In this document: one piece after another, positions 35,425 through 45,432 of the stretch | Position numbering within the stretch: position 1 is the first letter of the stretch | Layout: the number at the start of each line of letters is the position of its first letter | From: Planomicrobium okeanokoites | GTDB lineage: Bacteria; Bacillota; Bacilli; Bacillales_A; Planococcaceae | NCBI RefSeq assembly: GCF_003428875.1 | Contig: NZ_QQRS01000001.1 | Location: 62,001-126,000, forward strand | DNA length: 64,000 bases | Reading direction: 5' to 3' | Translations under genes and position numbers: made by a program | Notes under the pieces: model-generated | Seen by the model: only the letters and a program-made list of their open reading frames with translations | What the model was told of the DNA's origin: nothing | Database searches by the model: none

Positions 35425-35447
35425 GAACCGCTTCGGCGGTTTTTTTG
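35425..35447 (+). terminator. accDA terminator
   Basis: AACCGC, TTC, GGCGGTTTTTTT; a short, strong hairpin. Confidence 0.85.
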
Positions 35448-35537
35448 TGTCTTTTGATAAATATATAAGAACAGGTATTTTACTTCTGAATTCAGGGGAA
35501 CTGACCTGACAGCAGGCTGTAAATCGTGGTAAGGTGA

Positions 35538-36530
<993 letters not shown>

Positions 36531-36551
36531 ATGCCAAATGGAGTGAGTCAA

Positions 36552-38312
36552 TTGAGAAAAACCAAAATTGTATGTACCATCGGACCAGCGAGTGAATCGC
36601 CGGAAATACTGGAAGCCCTGATTAATTCGGGAATGAACGTCGCGCGTTTGAATTTCTCGCACGGCAATCATGAAGAGCATGCTGAACGCATTAAACGCAT
36701 TCGGGAAGCTTCGGAGAAAACAGGCAAGATTGTCGGCATACTGCTCGATACGAAAGGTCCCGAAATCCGTACCCATCAAATGGAGAACGACGGAATTGAT
36801 TTAGTAACCAATCAGAAAATCACAATATCTATGACAGAAGTATTAGGTACAGCTGAAAAATTCTCAATCACTTATGATCACTTGATTGAGGATGTGCAGG
36901 AAGGCTCAATTATTCTGCTGGACGACGGCTTAATTGAATTGCGCGTTGAAAGTGTTGACCAGCAAAACGGTTTGATTCATACAATCGTTGAAAACGCAGG
37001 TACGCTGAAAAGCAAAAAAGGCGTAAACGTTCCAGGCGTATCGGTTCAATTGCCAGGGATTACAGAAAAAGATGCACAGGACATCCTGTTTGGCATCAGC
37101 CAGAAAGTGGATTTTGTAGCAGCATCTTTTGTGAGAAGAGCTTCGGATGTAATGGAAATCCGTGAACTTCTTGAAAAGAACGGCGGATCTCATATCCAGA
37201 TCATTCCGAAAATCGAAAACCAGGAGGGTGTCGATAATATTGATGACATCATTATGGTTTCTGACGGCCTGATGGTTGCCCGGGGAGACCTTGGCGTTGA
37301 AATTCCTGCGGAAGAAGTGCCATTGGTACAGAAATCCCTTATCGAAAAATGCAATAGCGCGGGTAAACCGGTTATAACTGCTACACAAATGCTCGATTCG
37401 ATGCAACGGAATCCACGTCCGACACGAGCGGAAGCAAGTGATGTGGCGAATGCGATTTTCGATGGCACGGACGCGATCATGCTTTCCGGTGAAACAGCGG
37501 CCGGAATCTATCCGGTAGAATCCGTAGAAACGATGCACCGTATTGCAATGACTACAGAATCTGCGCTTAATTATAAGCAGCTGGTATCGAACAGAAGAAA
37601 AGATAAAGAAGCCAATATGACGGAAGCTATTGGACAAGCCGTCGTTTATACAGCGTTGAACTTGAAAGTCAAAGCCATTATTGCTCCTACAGAAAGCGGA
37701 ACGACGGCCAAGATGATTTCTAAATACCGTCCTGAATCACCGATCGTTGCTGTAACTTCTTCCGATATTGCAGCTAAGAAACTGACATTGGTATGGGGTG
37801 TCCAGCCGATTGTCGGCATGCCGGTATCTTCAACGGATGAGGTATTCGCAACTGCAGTTGAAGAAAGCTTGAAGCATGAATATGTCGATCATGGTGATTT
37901 AGTTGTGATAACGGCAGGTGTTCCAGTCGGTAAAGCAGGGACAACCAACTTGATGAAAGTACATGTAATCGGAGATATCGCTGCTAAAGGGCAAGGAATC
38001 GGTAAAACCGTTGCTTACGGGGAGTCTCTTGTTGTGAAATCAGCTGCAGAAGCCAACGCTGTGGACACAGAAGGAAAGATTCTTGTAACAATCGGCACCG
38101 ACCGTGAAATGATGCCTGCAATCGAAAAGTGCGCCGGCCTAATCACTGAAGAAGGCGGATTGACGAGCCACGCAGCGGTGGTCGGTCTTAGCCTTGGCAT
38201 CCCGGTAATAGTGGGAGTTGCAGATGCGACAAGTGTCATCAAAAATAATGAAGATATCACCATCGATGCTGAAACAGGTGTCATTTACCACGGGCACGCT
38301 AGTGTGCTGTAA
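36552..38312 (+). CDS. pyk: pyruvate kinase with C-terminal PEP-utilizer domain
   Basis: Converts phosphoenolpyruvate and ADP to pyruvate and ATP. 586 residues: the pyruvate kinase core (about 1-470; [20 protein letters not shown] is the signature) plus an extra C-terminal domain with TSHAAVVG, the histidine-containing segment of PEP-utilising enzymes, found in Bacillus and Geobacillus kinases. Start TTG 36552 with GGAGTGAG upstream gives [12 protein letters not shown], the conserved N-terminus. The ATG at 36531 directly after pfkA has no ribosome binding site. Confidence 0.96.
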   Translation: MRKTKIVCTIGPASESPEILEALINSGMNVARLNFSHGNHEEHAERIKRIREASEKTGKIVGILLDTKGPEIRTHQMENDGIDLVTNQKITISMTEVLGTAEKFSITYDHLIEDVQEGSIILLDDGLIELRVESVDQQNGLIHTIVENAGTLKSKKGVNVPGVSVQLPGITEKDAQDILFGISQKVDFVAASFVRRASDVMEIRELLEKNGGSHIQIIPKIENQEGVDNIDDIIMVSDGLMVARGDLGVEIPAEEVPLVQKSLIEKCNSAGKPVITATQMLDSMQRNPRPTRAEASDVANAIFDGTDAIMLSGETAAGIYPVESVETMHRIAMTTESALNYKQLVSNRRKDKEANMTEAIGQAVVYTALNLKVKAIIAPTESGTTAKMISKYRPESPIVAVTSSDIAAKKLTLVWGVQPIVGMPVSSTDEVFATAVEESLKHEYVDHGDLVVITAGVPVGKAGTTNLMKVHVIGDIAAKGQGIGKTVAYGESLVVKSAAEANAVDTEGKILVTIGTDREMMPAIEKCAGLITEEGGLTSHAAVVGLSLGIPVIVGVADATSVIKNNEDITIDAETGVIYHGHASVL

Positions 38313-38338
38313 CGAATAAAGGAGGTGACCGTTCAATT

Positions 38339-38722
38339 ATGAAATGGCTGATCGCTTTATTGATTGTTGTGCCGGCCCTGGAATTGGCGCTGCTGATTTG
38401 GGCGGCGAACAATATCGGCTTCTTCGCTACTGTTGCCATGATTATTACGACAGGATTGGTTGGGGCATTCCTCGCTAAAAAGCAGGGACTGAAAGCGGTC
38501 GGAGATATCCAGAAGGCGATGTCGAATTTCCAGCCGCCCGGCGACAACCTGTTGAATGCGGGATTCGTCCTGGTCGGAGGCGTGATGCTTCTGACTCCTG
38601 GATTTATCTCGGATGCTGTCGGTTTCAGCCTGTTATTTAAGCCAACTCAAAAACTGTATAAGCCATTGGTTCACCGTTTCATCCAAAAAAGAATGAAAAA
38701 TACTCGGGTTATAGTAGGATAA
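38339..38722 (+). CDS. fxsA: FxsA-family membrane protein
   Basis: 127 residues with hydrophobic segments at about 3-20, 25-45 and 68-92, and a basic C-terminus. FxsA homologues are named for suppression of phage T7 exclusion in E. coli when overproduced; their normal role is unknown. It follows pyk by 26 bases, as in other Bacillales, with AAAGGAGGTGACC as ribosome binding site. The B. subtilis neighbour ytvI, a sporulation-linked membrane protein, is missing after it. Confidence 0.92.
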   Translation: MKWLIALLIVVPALELALLIWAANNIGFFATVAMIITTGLVGAFLAKKQGLKAVGDIQKAMSNFQPPGDNLLNAGFVLVGGVMLLTPGFISDAVGFSLLFKPTQKLYKPLVHRFIQKRMKNTRVIVG

Positions 38723-38738
38723 TCCGAGTATTTTTATT
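38699..38738 (+). terminator. fxsA terminator overlapping its stop codon
   Basis: AATACTCGG, long loop holding the stop, CCGAGTATTTTTATT. Confidence 0.8.
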
Positions 38739-38763
38739 GTTTTTTTTGCCTATCTTACAGAAA

Positions 38764-38778
38764 AACAAGCGTTTTCAT
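38764..38778 (-). promoter_or_regulatory. cre-like site before citZ
   Basis: On the minus strand ATGAAAACGCTTGTT matches WTGNAANCGNWNNCW except at one position. It touches the -35 region of the citZ promoter. citZ of B. subtilis is under CcpA control. Confidence 0.6.
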
Positions 38779-38806
38779 TCACAAAGCCCTGTTTATTGAT
38801 TATAAT
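38778..38806 (+). promoter_or_regulatory. citZ promoter (sigma-A)
   Basis: TTCACA (38778-38783), 17-bp spacer, TATAAT (38801-38806). Confidence 0.8.
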
Positions 38807-38908
38807 GAACAAGGTAAGGAACTTATCAGAGTTTCATAAACGCAGATGAATCATCATTCTGCCTTTTTTTGTGGAATGATGAATTATACTGGAGAAGGAG
38901 CGAATTTT

Positions 38909-40024
38909 ATGACATCGTCAAAAGGTTTAGAAGGTGTAGTAGCTACACAATCCGCCATCAGTTCTATTATTGATGACACGCTTACATATGTTGGCTACAA
39001 TATCGATGATCTGGCTAACAACGCCAGCTTTGAAGAAGTGATTTATCTATTATGGCATCAACGTTTGCCGAAAGCCGACGAACTTGCTGAACTGAAACAG
39101 CAATTGGCTGACAATATGTCAGTTCCTAAAGCTGTTTTGGATCATTTCAAAACATACGACATTAAAAATGTCCATCCGATGGCTGCTCTGCGTACAGCAG
39201 TATCCATGCTGGGTCTTTTTGATGAAGAAGCTGAAGTGATGAAGCCTGAGGCGAACTATCGCAAAGCGATCCGCATCCAGGCTAAAATCGCTACTTTGGT
39301 GACTGCATTCGGACGCGTCCGCAATGGCCAGGAACCGGTAGAACCTAAATCGGACCTAAGCTTCGCAGCCAACTTCCTTTATATGTTGTCAGGGGAAACG
39401 CCTGCTGACATCGAAGAAGAAGCTTTCAACAAGGCTTTGGTTCTTCACGCTGACCACGAATTGAACGCATCGACATTCACTGCACGTGTTGCTGTCGCAA
39501 CTCTTTCTGATGTTTATTCAGGTGTTACTGCTGCAATCGGTGCCCTAAAAGGACCATTGCACGGTGGAGCCAATGAACAAGTCATGAAAATGCTGACAGA
39601 AATCGGTTCAGTGGATAACGTAGAAAAAGTGATCAACGAAAAACTTGAAAACAAAGAAAAAATCATGGGCTTCGGCCACCGTGTCTACCGTAAAGGTGAC
39701 CCGCGTGCGAAACACTTGCGTGAAATGTCCCAGAAATTGACAAAAATCCGCGGTGAAGAGAAATGGTACGAAATGTCGATTAAAATTGATGAAATCGTAA
39801 CTGGACAGAAAAATCTTCCACCGAACGTGGATTTCTATTCTGCTTCTGTTTATCATTCATTGAACATTGAACATGACTTGTTCACACCGATTTTTGCGGT
39901 ATCACGCACATCGGGCTGGTTGGCTCATATCCTTGAGCAGTATTCAAACAATCGCTTGATCCGTCCGCGCGCAGAATATATCGGGCCTGGAATGCAGTCT
40001 TATGTTCCGGTTGAAGAAAGATAA
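38909..40024 (+). CDS. citZ: citrate synthase
   Basis: Condenses acetyl-CoA with oxaloacetate to citrate. 371 residues, the short Gram-positive type. Catalytic residues: His in LKGPLHGGANEQ, His/Arg in MGFGHRVYRKGDPRA and Asp in PNVDFYSASVYH. ATG 38909 follows AAGGAG; an upstream in-frame ATG at 38846 has no ribosome binding site. citZ, icd and mdh stand in the B. subtilis order, but a gap, terminators and separate ribosome binding sites suggest partly independent transcription. Confidence 0.97.
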   Translation: MTSSKGLEGVVATQSAISSIIDDTLTYVGYNIDDLANNASFEEVIYLLWHQRLPKADELAELKQQLADNMSVPKAVLDHFKTYDIKNVHPMAALRTAVSMLGLFDEEAEVMKPEANYRKAIRIQAKIATLVTAFGRVRNGQEPVEPKSDLSFAANFLYMLSGETPADIEEEAFNKALVLHADHELNASTFTARVAVATLSDVYSGVTAAIGALKGPLHGGANEQVMKMLTEIGSVDNVEKVINEKLENKEKIMGFGHRVYRKGDPRAKHLREMSQKLTKIRGEEKWYEMSIKIDEIVTGQKNLPPNVDFYSASVYHSLNIEHDLFTPIFAVSRTSGWLAHILEQYSNNRLIRPRAEYIGPGMQSYVPVEER

Positions 40025-40122
40025 TTTTCGCAGACACTCTATAATAGAAGCAAAAAATATAAAGATGATGGGGCTGGCATATTCTGCAGCCCTATGACTT
40101 TGAACACAGGAGGAATTTTAAC

Positions 40123-41391
40123 ATGGCAAACGGCGAAAAGATTTCAGTAGAAAACGGTGTATTGAACGTACCTAACAATGCAGTAATTCCATACATCATC
40201 GGTGATGGTACTGGCCCGGATATCTGGCATGCAGCATCACGCGTTTTGGAAGAGTCGGTAAACAAAGCATACAATGGTGAAAAATCGATTGTATGGAAAG
40301 AAGTTCTTGCTGGCCAAAAAGCATTCGACGAAACTGGCGAATGGCTTCCGGAAGAAACTCTTGAAGTGATCCGTGAATATTTGATCGCAATCAAAGGTCC
40401 TCTTACTACACCAATCGGCGGCGGTATCCGTTCATTGAACGTAGCACTTCGCCAGGAACTGGATTTGTACACTTGCTTGCGTCCAGTCCGTTATTTCGAA
40501 GGCGTGCCTTCACCGGTTAAACGCCCTGAAGACACTGACATGGTCATCTTCCGTGAAAATACTGAAGATATCTATGCAGGCATCGAATACGCTAACGGCA
40601 GCGATGAAGTGAAAAAATTGATCTCTTTCCTGACTGACGAAATGGGCGTTAAAAACATCCGTTTCCCAGAAACATCTGGTATCGGCATCAAGCCAATTTC
40701 TGAGGAAGGAACAAAACGCCTTGTGCGCGCAGCGATCAACTATGCATTGACTGAAGGCCGCGAGTCTGTAACTCTTGTTCATAAAGGCAACATCATGAAG
40801 TTCACTGAAGGAGCTTTCAAAAACTGGGGCTATGAAGTTGCTGAGCAGGAATTCGGCGATAAAGTCTTCACGTGGAACGAGTACGATAAAGTGAAAGACG
40901 AGCAAGGAACTGATGCTGCAAACAAAGCACAGGAAGAAGCTCTTGCTTCAGGCAAGATCCTTATCAAAGATTCAATCGCTGATATTTTCCTTCAGCAGAT
41001 CCTTACTCGTCCAAGCGAGTTCGATGTAGTTGCTACAATGAACTTGAACGGCGACTACATTTCAGATGCTTTGGCTGCTCAAGTAGGCGGAATTGGTATC
41101 GCTCCTGGAGCGAACATCAACTACGATACTGGACATGCGATCTTCGAAGCTACTCATGGAACAGCGCCTAAATACGCTGGCCTTGATAAAGTGAACCCGT
41201 CTTCTGTCATCCTTTCAGGTGTATTGATGCTTGAACACCTTGGCTGGAGCGAAGCGGCTAAATTGATCACAAACTCAATGGAAAAAACAATCGCTTCTAA
41301 AGTTGTAACTTATGACTTTGCACGTCTTATGGACGGCGCAACAGAAGTTAAAACTTCAGCATTCGCTGACGAGCTAATCAAAAACATGTAA
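40123..41391 (+). CDS. icd: NADP-dependent isocitrate dehydrogenase
   Basis: Oxidative decarboxylation of isocitrate to 2-oxoglutarate. 422 residues. The substrate-binding [19 protein letters not shown] contains the serine and arginines of the isocitrate site, and [23 protein letters not shown] is the metal/cofactor region. The C-terminal part ([14 protein letters not shown]) is typical of the NADP enzyme. ATG follows CAGGAGG. Confidence 0.97.
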   Translation: MANGEKISVENGVLNVPNNAVIPYIIGDGTGPDIWHAASRVLEESVNKAYNGEKSIVWKEVLAGQKAFDETGEWLPEETLEVIREYLIAIKGPLTTPIGGGIRSLNVALRQELDLYTCLRPVRYFEGVPSPVKRPEDTDMVIFRENTEDIYAGIEYANGSDEVKKLISFLTDEMGVKNIRFPETSGIGIKPISEEGTKRLVRAAINYALTEGRESVTLVHKGNIMKFTEGAFKNWGYEVAEQEFGDKVFTWNEYDKVKDEQGTDAANKAQEEALASGKILIKDSIADIFLQQILTRPSEFDVVATMNLNGDYISDALAAQVGGIGIAPGANINYDTGHAIFEATHGTAPKYAGLDKVNPSSVILSGVLMLEHLGWSEAAKLITNSMEKTIASKVVTYDFARLMDGATEVKTSAFADELIKNM

Positions 41392-41395
41392 TTTT

Positions 41396-41427
41396 GGAGA
41401 GAGGGGATTTCCCCCTCTCTTTTTTTA
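41396..41427 (+). terminator. icd terminator
   Basis: GAGAGAGGGG, ATTT loop, CCCCCTCTCTTTTTTT. Confidence 0.93.
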
Positions 41428-41534
41428 TGACAAAATTTTATGGCGTTGTTTCAGATCCTCCCTTAAAGGAAACAGTATGGAGTAGGAAGTGTTATTTTTG
41501 TTGATACGAAAATCTGATTTCAAGGAGAGATAGC

Positions 41535-42473
41535 ATGACATTCAAACGCAAAAAGATTTCAGTAATCGGTTCAGGCTTTACAGGGGCAACAGCTGCTTTT
41601 CTGCTGGCTCAAAAAGAATTAGGTGATGTCGTACTGGTTGATATACCGCAAATGGAAGATCCGGCAAAAGGCAAAGCCCTGGATATGGCGGAAGCAGGGC
41701 CGGTGATCGGCTACGATTCGAATGTCATCGGTACTGCTAACTATGCGGATACCAAAGATTCGGATCTGGTCATCATCACCGCCGGCATCGCACGAAAGCC
41801 CGGTATGAGCAGGGACGATCTGGTTCAGACCAATCAAAAGATCATGAAATCCGTTACCGCGGAAATCGTCAATTATTCACCCGATTCAACCATTCTCGTT
41901 CTGACAAATCCTGTGGACGCCATGACTTATACAGTATTCAAAGCTTCAGGCTTTCCAAAAGAGCGTGTGATCGGCCAGTCGGGCGTACTCGATTCCGCGC
42001 GCTTCAGAACGTTCATCGCACAGGAATTGAATCTGTCCGTCAAAGACATCAGTGGCTTTGTGCTCGGAGGCCACGGTGATGACATGGTGCCGCTCGTCCG
42101 CTATTCCTATGCAGGCGGCATTCCGCTTGAAACGCTGATCTCCAAAGAGCGGTTGGATGAAATTGTTGACCGCACCAGAAAAGGCGGAGCTGAAATTGTT
42201 AATCTTCTCGGCAATGGTTCCGCTTATTATGCACCTGCGGCATCACTTGTGGAAATGGCTGAAGCGATCATCAAAGATCAGCGTCGCGTATTACCGGCTA
42301 TCGCCTATCTGGAAGGTGAATATGGAATGGATGGAATCTATTTGGGAGTTCCGACTATCCTTGGAGCTGGCGGGATCGAGAAGATATTTGAAATTGATCT
42401 GAATGAAGAAGAAAAAGCGCTATTGAATAAATCAGCCGAATCAGTAAAAGCGGTCATGGAGATTTTAGCGTAA
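41535..42473 (+). CDS. mdh: malate dehydrogenase
   Basis: NAD-dependent oxidation of malate to oxaloacetate. 312 residues of the LDH-like type. NAD fold: [16 protein letters not shown], where most relatives read GxGxxG. Arg in [16 protein letters not shown] and catalytic His in [12 protein letters not shown] are conserved. ATG follows AAGGAGAGATAGC. It comes after icd as in B. subtilis but is transcriptionally separated by the icd terminator. Confidence 0.97.
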   Translation: MTFKRKKISVIGSGFTGATAAFLLAQKELGDVVLVDIPQMEDPAKGKALDMAEAGPVIGYDSNVIGTANYADTKDSDLVIITAGIARKPGMSRDDLVQTNQKIMKSVTAEIVNYSPDSTILVLTNPVDAMTYTVFKASGFPKERVIGQSGVLDSARFRTFIAQELNLSVKDISGFVLGGHGDDMVPLVRYSYAGGIPLETLISKERLDEIVDRTRKGGAEIVNLLGNGSAYYAPAASLVEMAEAIIKDQRRVLPAIAYLEGEYGMDGIYLGVPTILGAGGIEKIFEIDLNEEEKALLNKSAESVKAVMEILA

Positions 42474-42482
42474 ACAGTGAGA

Positions 42483-42512
42483 GGCGGACAGGGGTTTCCT
42501 GTCCGTTTTTTC
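42483..42512 (+). terminator. mdh terminator
   Basis: CGGACAGG, loop, CCTGTCCGTTTTTTC. Confidence 0.92.
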
Positions 42513-42614
42513 TTGCTGTTTTATATAGTTTAATAATGCTGATATCCGCACGCGGTTTGCTTTTCAGTACTTAATTGATATTATTAAAGTATTAAGACAA
42601 CAGGGGGGATTTTA

Positions 42615-43091
42615 ATGTTGCTTGGAAAGAAACGGAAGTTAGGCCGTAAAATCGAAGATATGGCGACAGGTGAGAAGCTCAAGCTGACAGAAAATATCGA
42701 GGATAAAGATCTTCTGCTTTATTTGGGCCTTACAAATGACGGGAATCCGCTGTATATCCAGCATGATTTCGCTTCTCAGACAAAATTTGAAAAGCCCGTG
42801 GTTCCAACTGCGATGCTCACTGGCATCATCACTTCTGCAGTATCGAAGTACCTGCCGGGACCGGGTTCGTATATCACCGAACAGCATCTGAAATTCAAAA
42901 AGCCTGTATTCCATTACGCAACCGTTGATTTTCTTCTGGAAGTGACAGAAGTGAATGTACCGGCAAACGAAGTTACTGTGCGTGTGGAAGCGACGGATGA
43001 AAATGGTGAAATGGTGCTCGAAGGGATTCTTGTGGCTAATCCGCCTCAAGTGCTGAGCAAGCTGACCACTGAAGCAATGGATAATTTTTAA
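42615..43091 (+). CDS. MaoC/hotdog-fold protein with altered catalytic motif
   Basis: 158 residues, single hotdog domain of the MaoC dehydratase type. Family members hydrating enoyl-CoA carry GDxNPxH; here the segment reads TNDGNPLYIQH, so Asp and Asn are kept but the catalytic His is Tyr. It may have lost hydratase activity or use a neighbouring residue. It lies between mdh and phoP, with CAGGGGGG as ribosome binding site, and may be cotranscribed with phoPR (44-base gap). The role is unknown; a part in fatty-acid or acyl-CoA metabolism would be a guess. Confidence 0.8.
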   Translation: MLLGKKRKLGRKIEDMATGEKLKLTENIEDKDLLLYLGLTNDGNPLYIQHDFASQTKFEKPVVPTAMLTGIITSAVSKYLPGPGSYITEQHLKFKKPVFHYATVDFLLEVTEVNVPANEVTVRVEATDENGEMVLEGILVANPPQVLSKLTTEAMDNF

Positions 43092-43135
43092 TTGGTTTGA
43101 AATGGGGGTTTCAAACTGAATGTGGAGGCTGTAAA

Positions 43136-43846
43136 ATGCAGAAGAAAATTTTAATCATTGAAGATGAACAATCCATCGCTACATTGCTGTCTTATAATTT
43201 GAAGCAAGCCGGATATGAAACAATTGTCGCAAATGACGGCAAAGAAGGATTTGAGCTTGCATTAAAAGAGGCACCATCTCTTATAGTTTTAGATCTGATG
43301 CTGCCATCAATGGACGGTGTGGAAATCTGCAAGGAATTGCGCCTGCAAAAAGTAAGCACACCCATCATCATGCTTACTGCCAAAGATGATGAGTTCGATA
43401 AAGTATTGGGGCTCGAACTCGGAGCAGATGATTATATGACCAAACCATTCAGCCCTAGGGAAGTTGTTGCGAGGATCAAAGCCGTACTTCGCCGGTCTGA
43501 AGGCATCAAAGTCCAGCGGGAAGATTCATCTTCATCTGAAATGAAATTGGGAGAGCTGAAAGTTTATCCTGATCGTTACGAAGCTTTTCTTAATGATGAG
43601 CAATTGGAATTCACACCGAAAGAGTTCGAGCTGCTGGTCTATTTGATGGAAAATAAAAACAGGGTGCTAACCAGGGATCAATTATTAAGCGCAGTATGGA
43701 AATATGATTTTGCAGGGGATACTCGAATTGTGGATGTCCATATCAGTCACCTGCGAGAGAAGATAGAAGAAAATAGCCGTAAGCCCGTTTTCATCAAAAC
43801 GATTCGCGGCCTTGGATATAAATTCGAGGAGCCTAAAGCTGTATGA
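43136..43846 (+). CDS. phoP: response regulator PhoP
   Basis: OmpR-family regulator of the phosphate-starvation response. 236 residues: receiver domain with phospho-acceptor Asp53 (VLDLMLPSMD), acidic pair in IIEDEQ, the Thr/Lys switch residues (MLTAKDDE, MTKPFSPRE), and a C-terminal winged helix (ELLVYLMENKNRVLTRDQLL, HISHLREKIEE). Start ATG 43136 with GGAGG upstream. It overlaps phoR by 4 bases (ATGA). Order mdh-phoP-phoR-polA matches B. subtilis. Confidence 0.94.
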   Translation: MQKKILIIEDEQSIATLLSYNLKQAGYETIVANDGKEGFELALKEAPSLIVLDLMLPSMDGVEICKELRLQKVSTPIIMLTAKDDEFDKVLGLELGADDYMTKPFSPREVVARIKAVLRRSEGIKVQREDSSSSEMKLGELKVYPDRYEAFLNDEQLEFTPKEFELLVYLMENKNRVLTRDQLLSAVWKYDFAGDTRIVDVHISHLREKIEENSRKPVFIKTIRGLGYKFEEPKAV

Positions 43847-45240
43847 TGCCATTTCGGCGGCGCCTTCTGGGCACACTGCTTCTTTGGCTCGGTACACTTT
43901 TGGTCAGCCTTTATATTGTTGTGGTCCAGATTTTGCCATTGCAACAGGAAATGGGCAGTGATGCCGAGTTTTGGCTGATACTGGCACTTGTATTTATTGC
44001 TGCATTCGTTTTTGCGGCAGTCATCGGTTACCGTATTATCAAGATTCATATCGCCCCTATTGAAAATATTACAGAAACTGCAATGGAGCTGGTAAAAGGC
44101 AATTACCGCGCAAGGGCTTATGAAGATTCGGATATAGGTTCTGCTCCACTCAGTTCAACGATCAATGTACTGGCGCGGAACCTCCAGGAAATAACAGCTG
44201 TCCGCGAGATGGAACAGGAGCGTTTGAAAACGCTTATTGAAACCATGGGCAGCGGTTTGGTCATGGTCGATAGGCAAGGGAAGATTTCGCTTTCGAACAA
44301 GTATTTCCAAAATGAATTCGGATTGAATGCAGATGATATAATAGGTAAATTTTATGGGGAATTGCCGATTCCCGAAACATTTGCGGGTTTCATTGAAAAA
44401 GTCTTTATGACTGAAACTCCGGCAAGGGAACAATTGGAGTACCAGTCGGGCATCAATAACAGGGCAATCGAAGTTTATGGAGCTCCTGTCATCGGCAGCC
44501 ATGAGCAATGGCTGGGTATCGTCATCGTGCTGCATGACATTACCGAATTGAAGCGTCTTGAACAGATCCGGAAAGATTTTGTGGCGAACGTATCCCATGA
44601 ATTGCGGACACCGGTGACATCGATTAAAGGATTCTCAGAAACGCTTATTGACGGTGCATATAAAGAAGAAGCCACTTTACTGTCATTTCTTGAAATTATC
44701 CAGACAGAAACGAACCGGCTGGAAACTTTAATAGAAGAGCTGTTGGAATTATCACGTGTTGAACAGAGCGGCTTTGAAGTGGATGCACAACCTACAGATA
44801 TGAAAGCTGTTATCGAATACGCCTTTGAAATGGTCCATTCCCGTTTTGAAGAAAAGAACATGAAATGCGAAACTTTCCTGGATGAGGTTTATGTATCCGG
44901 GGATGCGAACCGTCTGGTGCAGATCATGATGAACCTGCTTGTAAACGCCATTACATATTCCGCTGCTGAAAAAACGGTTACAGTCAGGTTATCGCAAAAA
45001 GGGAGTCAGGCGGTCGTGGAAGTTGAGGATGAAGGAATTGGAATTGAAGCATCTGAAATCAGCCGTCTGTTCGAACGCTTCTATCGCGTGGATAAAGCCA
45101 GAAGCCGAAATTCCGGTGGAACGGGACTCGGTTTGTCCATCGTCAAACATTTGGTGGAAGCGCATCATGGAAAGATTGAGGTGCGAAGCATCCCGGGACG
45201 CGGGAGCGTCTTTACTATTTATCTTCCTCTGGCCGACTGA
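43843..45240 (+). CDS. phoR: sensor histidine kinase PhoR lacking an extracytoplasmic sensor domain
   Basis: 465 residues. Two membrane segments (about 8-30 and 44-66) are separated by only about 13 residues, then HAMP (67-120), PAS (125-235), HisKA with phospho-acceptor His252 (NVSHELRTPVTS) and a HATPase domain (NLLVNAITYS, GTGLGLSIVKHL). B. subtilis PhoR has about 579 residues with a folded external domain between its membrane segments, which is absent here. Sensing must be internal, possibly through the PAS domain, or through membrane partners. Start ATG overlaps the phoP stop. Confidence 0.93.
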   Translation: MMPFRRRLLGTLLLWLGTLLVSLYIVVVQILPLQQEMGSDAEFWLILALVFIAAFVFAAVIGYRIIKIHIAPIENITETAMELVKGNYRARAYEDSDIGSAPLSSTINVLARNLQEITAVREMEQERLKTLIETMGSGLVMVDRQGKISLSNKYFQNEFGLNADDIIGKFYGELPIPETFAGFIEKVFMTETPAREQLEYQSGINNRAIEVYGAPVIGSHEQWLGIVIVLHDITELKRLEQIRKDFVANVSHELRTPVTSIKGFSETLIDGAYKEEATLLSFLEIIQTETNRLETLIEELLELSRVEQSGFEVDAQPTDMKAVIEYAFEMVHSRFEEKNMKCETFLDEVYVSGDANRLVQIMMNLLVNAITYSAAEKTVTVRLSQKGSQAVVEVEDEGIGIEASEISRLFERFYRVDKARSRNSGGTGLGLSIVKHLVEAHHGKIEVRSIPGRGSVFTIYLPLAD

Positions 45241-45250
45241 AACATTATAA

Positions 45251-45289
45251 ATATACAAAGATTTACATTGCATTAATACTGTCTTCACA
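45251..45289 (+). promoter_or_regulatory. PhoP-box array (three to four hexamers, 11-bp period)
   Basis: TTTACA (45262), TTAATA (45273) and TTCACA (45284) are separated by 5 bases each, with a weaker ATATAC at 45251. This is the recalled PhoP-binding arrangement of TTAACA-like repeats spaced by about 5 bases. It lies 22 bases after the phoR stop. Confidence 0.62.
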
Positions 45290-45309
45290 TAAGGGTGGTA
45301 TCTTCTAAT

Positions 45310-45372
45310 AGAACCCCCTTTCAACACCCACTAAAGAAAAAGGACCTTCCACGAGGTCCTTTTTCTTTTTTT
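45310..45372 (+). ncRNA. possible short PhoP-controlled transcript ending at 45372
   Basis: If the last PhoP hexamer (TTCACA) doubles as -35, TAATAG at 45306-45311 (16-bp spacer) is a -10. Transcription would start near 45318 and meet the terminator AAAAAGGACC/GGTCCTTTTT at 45337-45372. A short RNA of roughly 50-60 bases would result. No reading frame fits. This is a prediction from spacing alone. Confidence 0.3.
45337..45372 (+). terminator. terminator between phoR and hflK
   Basis: AAAAAGGACC, 8-base loop, GGTCCTTTTTCTTTTTTT. Confidence 0.93.
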
Positions 45373-45432
45373 GGTGAAACTATTCATGTGGTTTTCCGTA
45401 TATTTATTATACATAAATAAGGAGGAAAACTT

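Noticed and set aside
42515..42612. PhoP boxes before the MaoC-like gene and phoP
   Set aside because: TTAATT and TATTAA stretches occur, but the hexamers and spacing do not match well. I could not support an autoregulatory site here.
43097..43135. Upstream in-frame extension of phoP
   Set aside because: ATG 43136 has GGAGG at correct distance and gives the conserved receiver start; the extension has neither.
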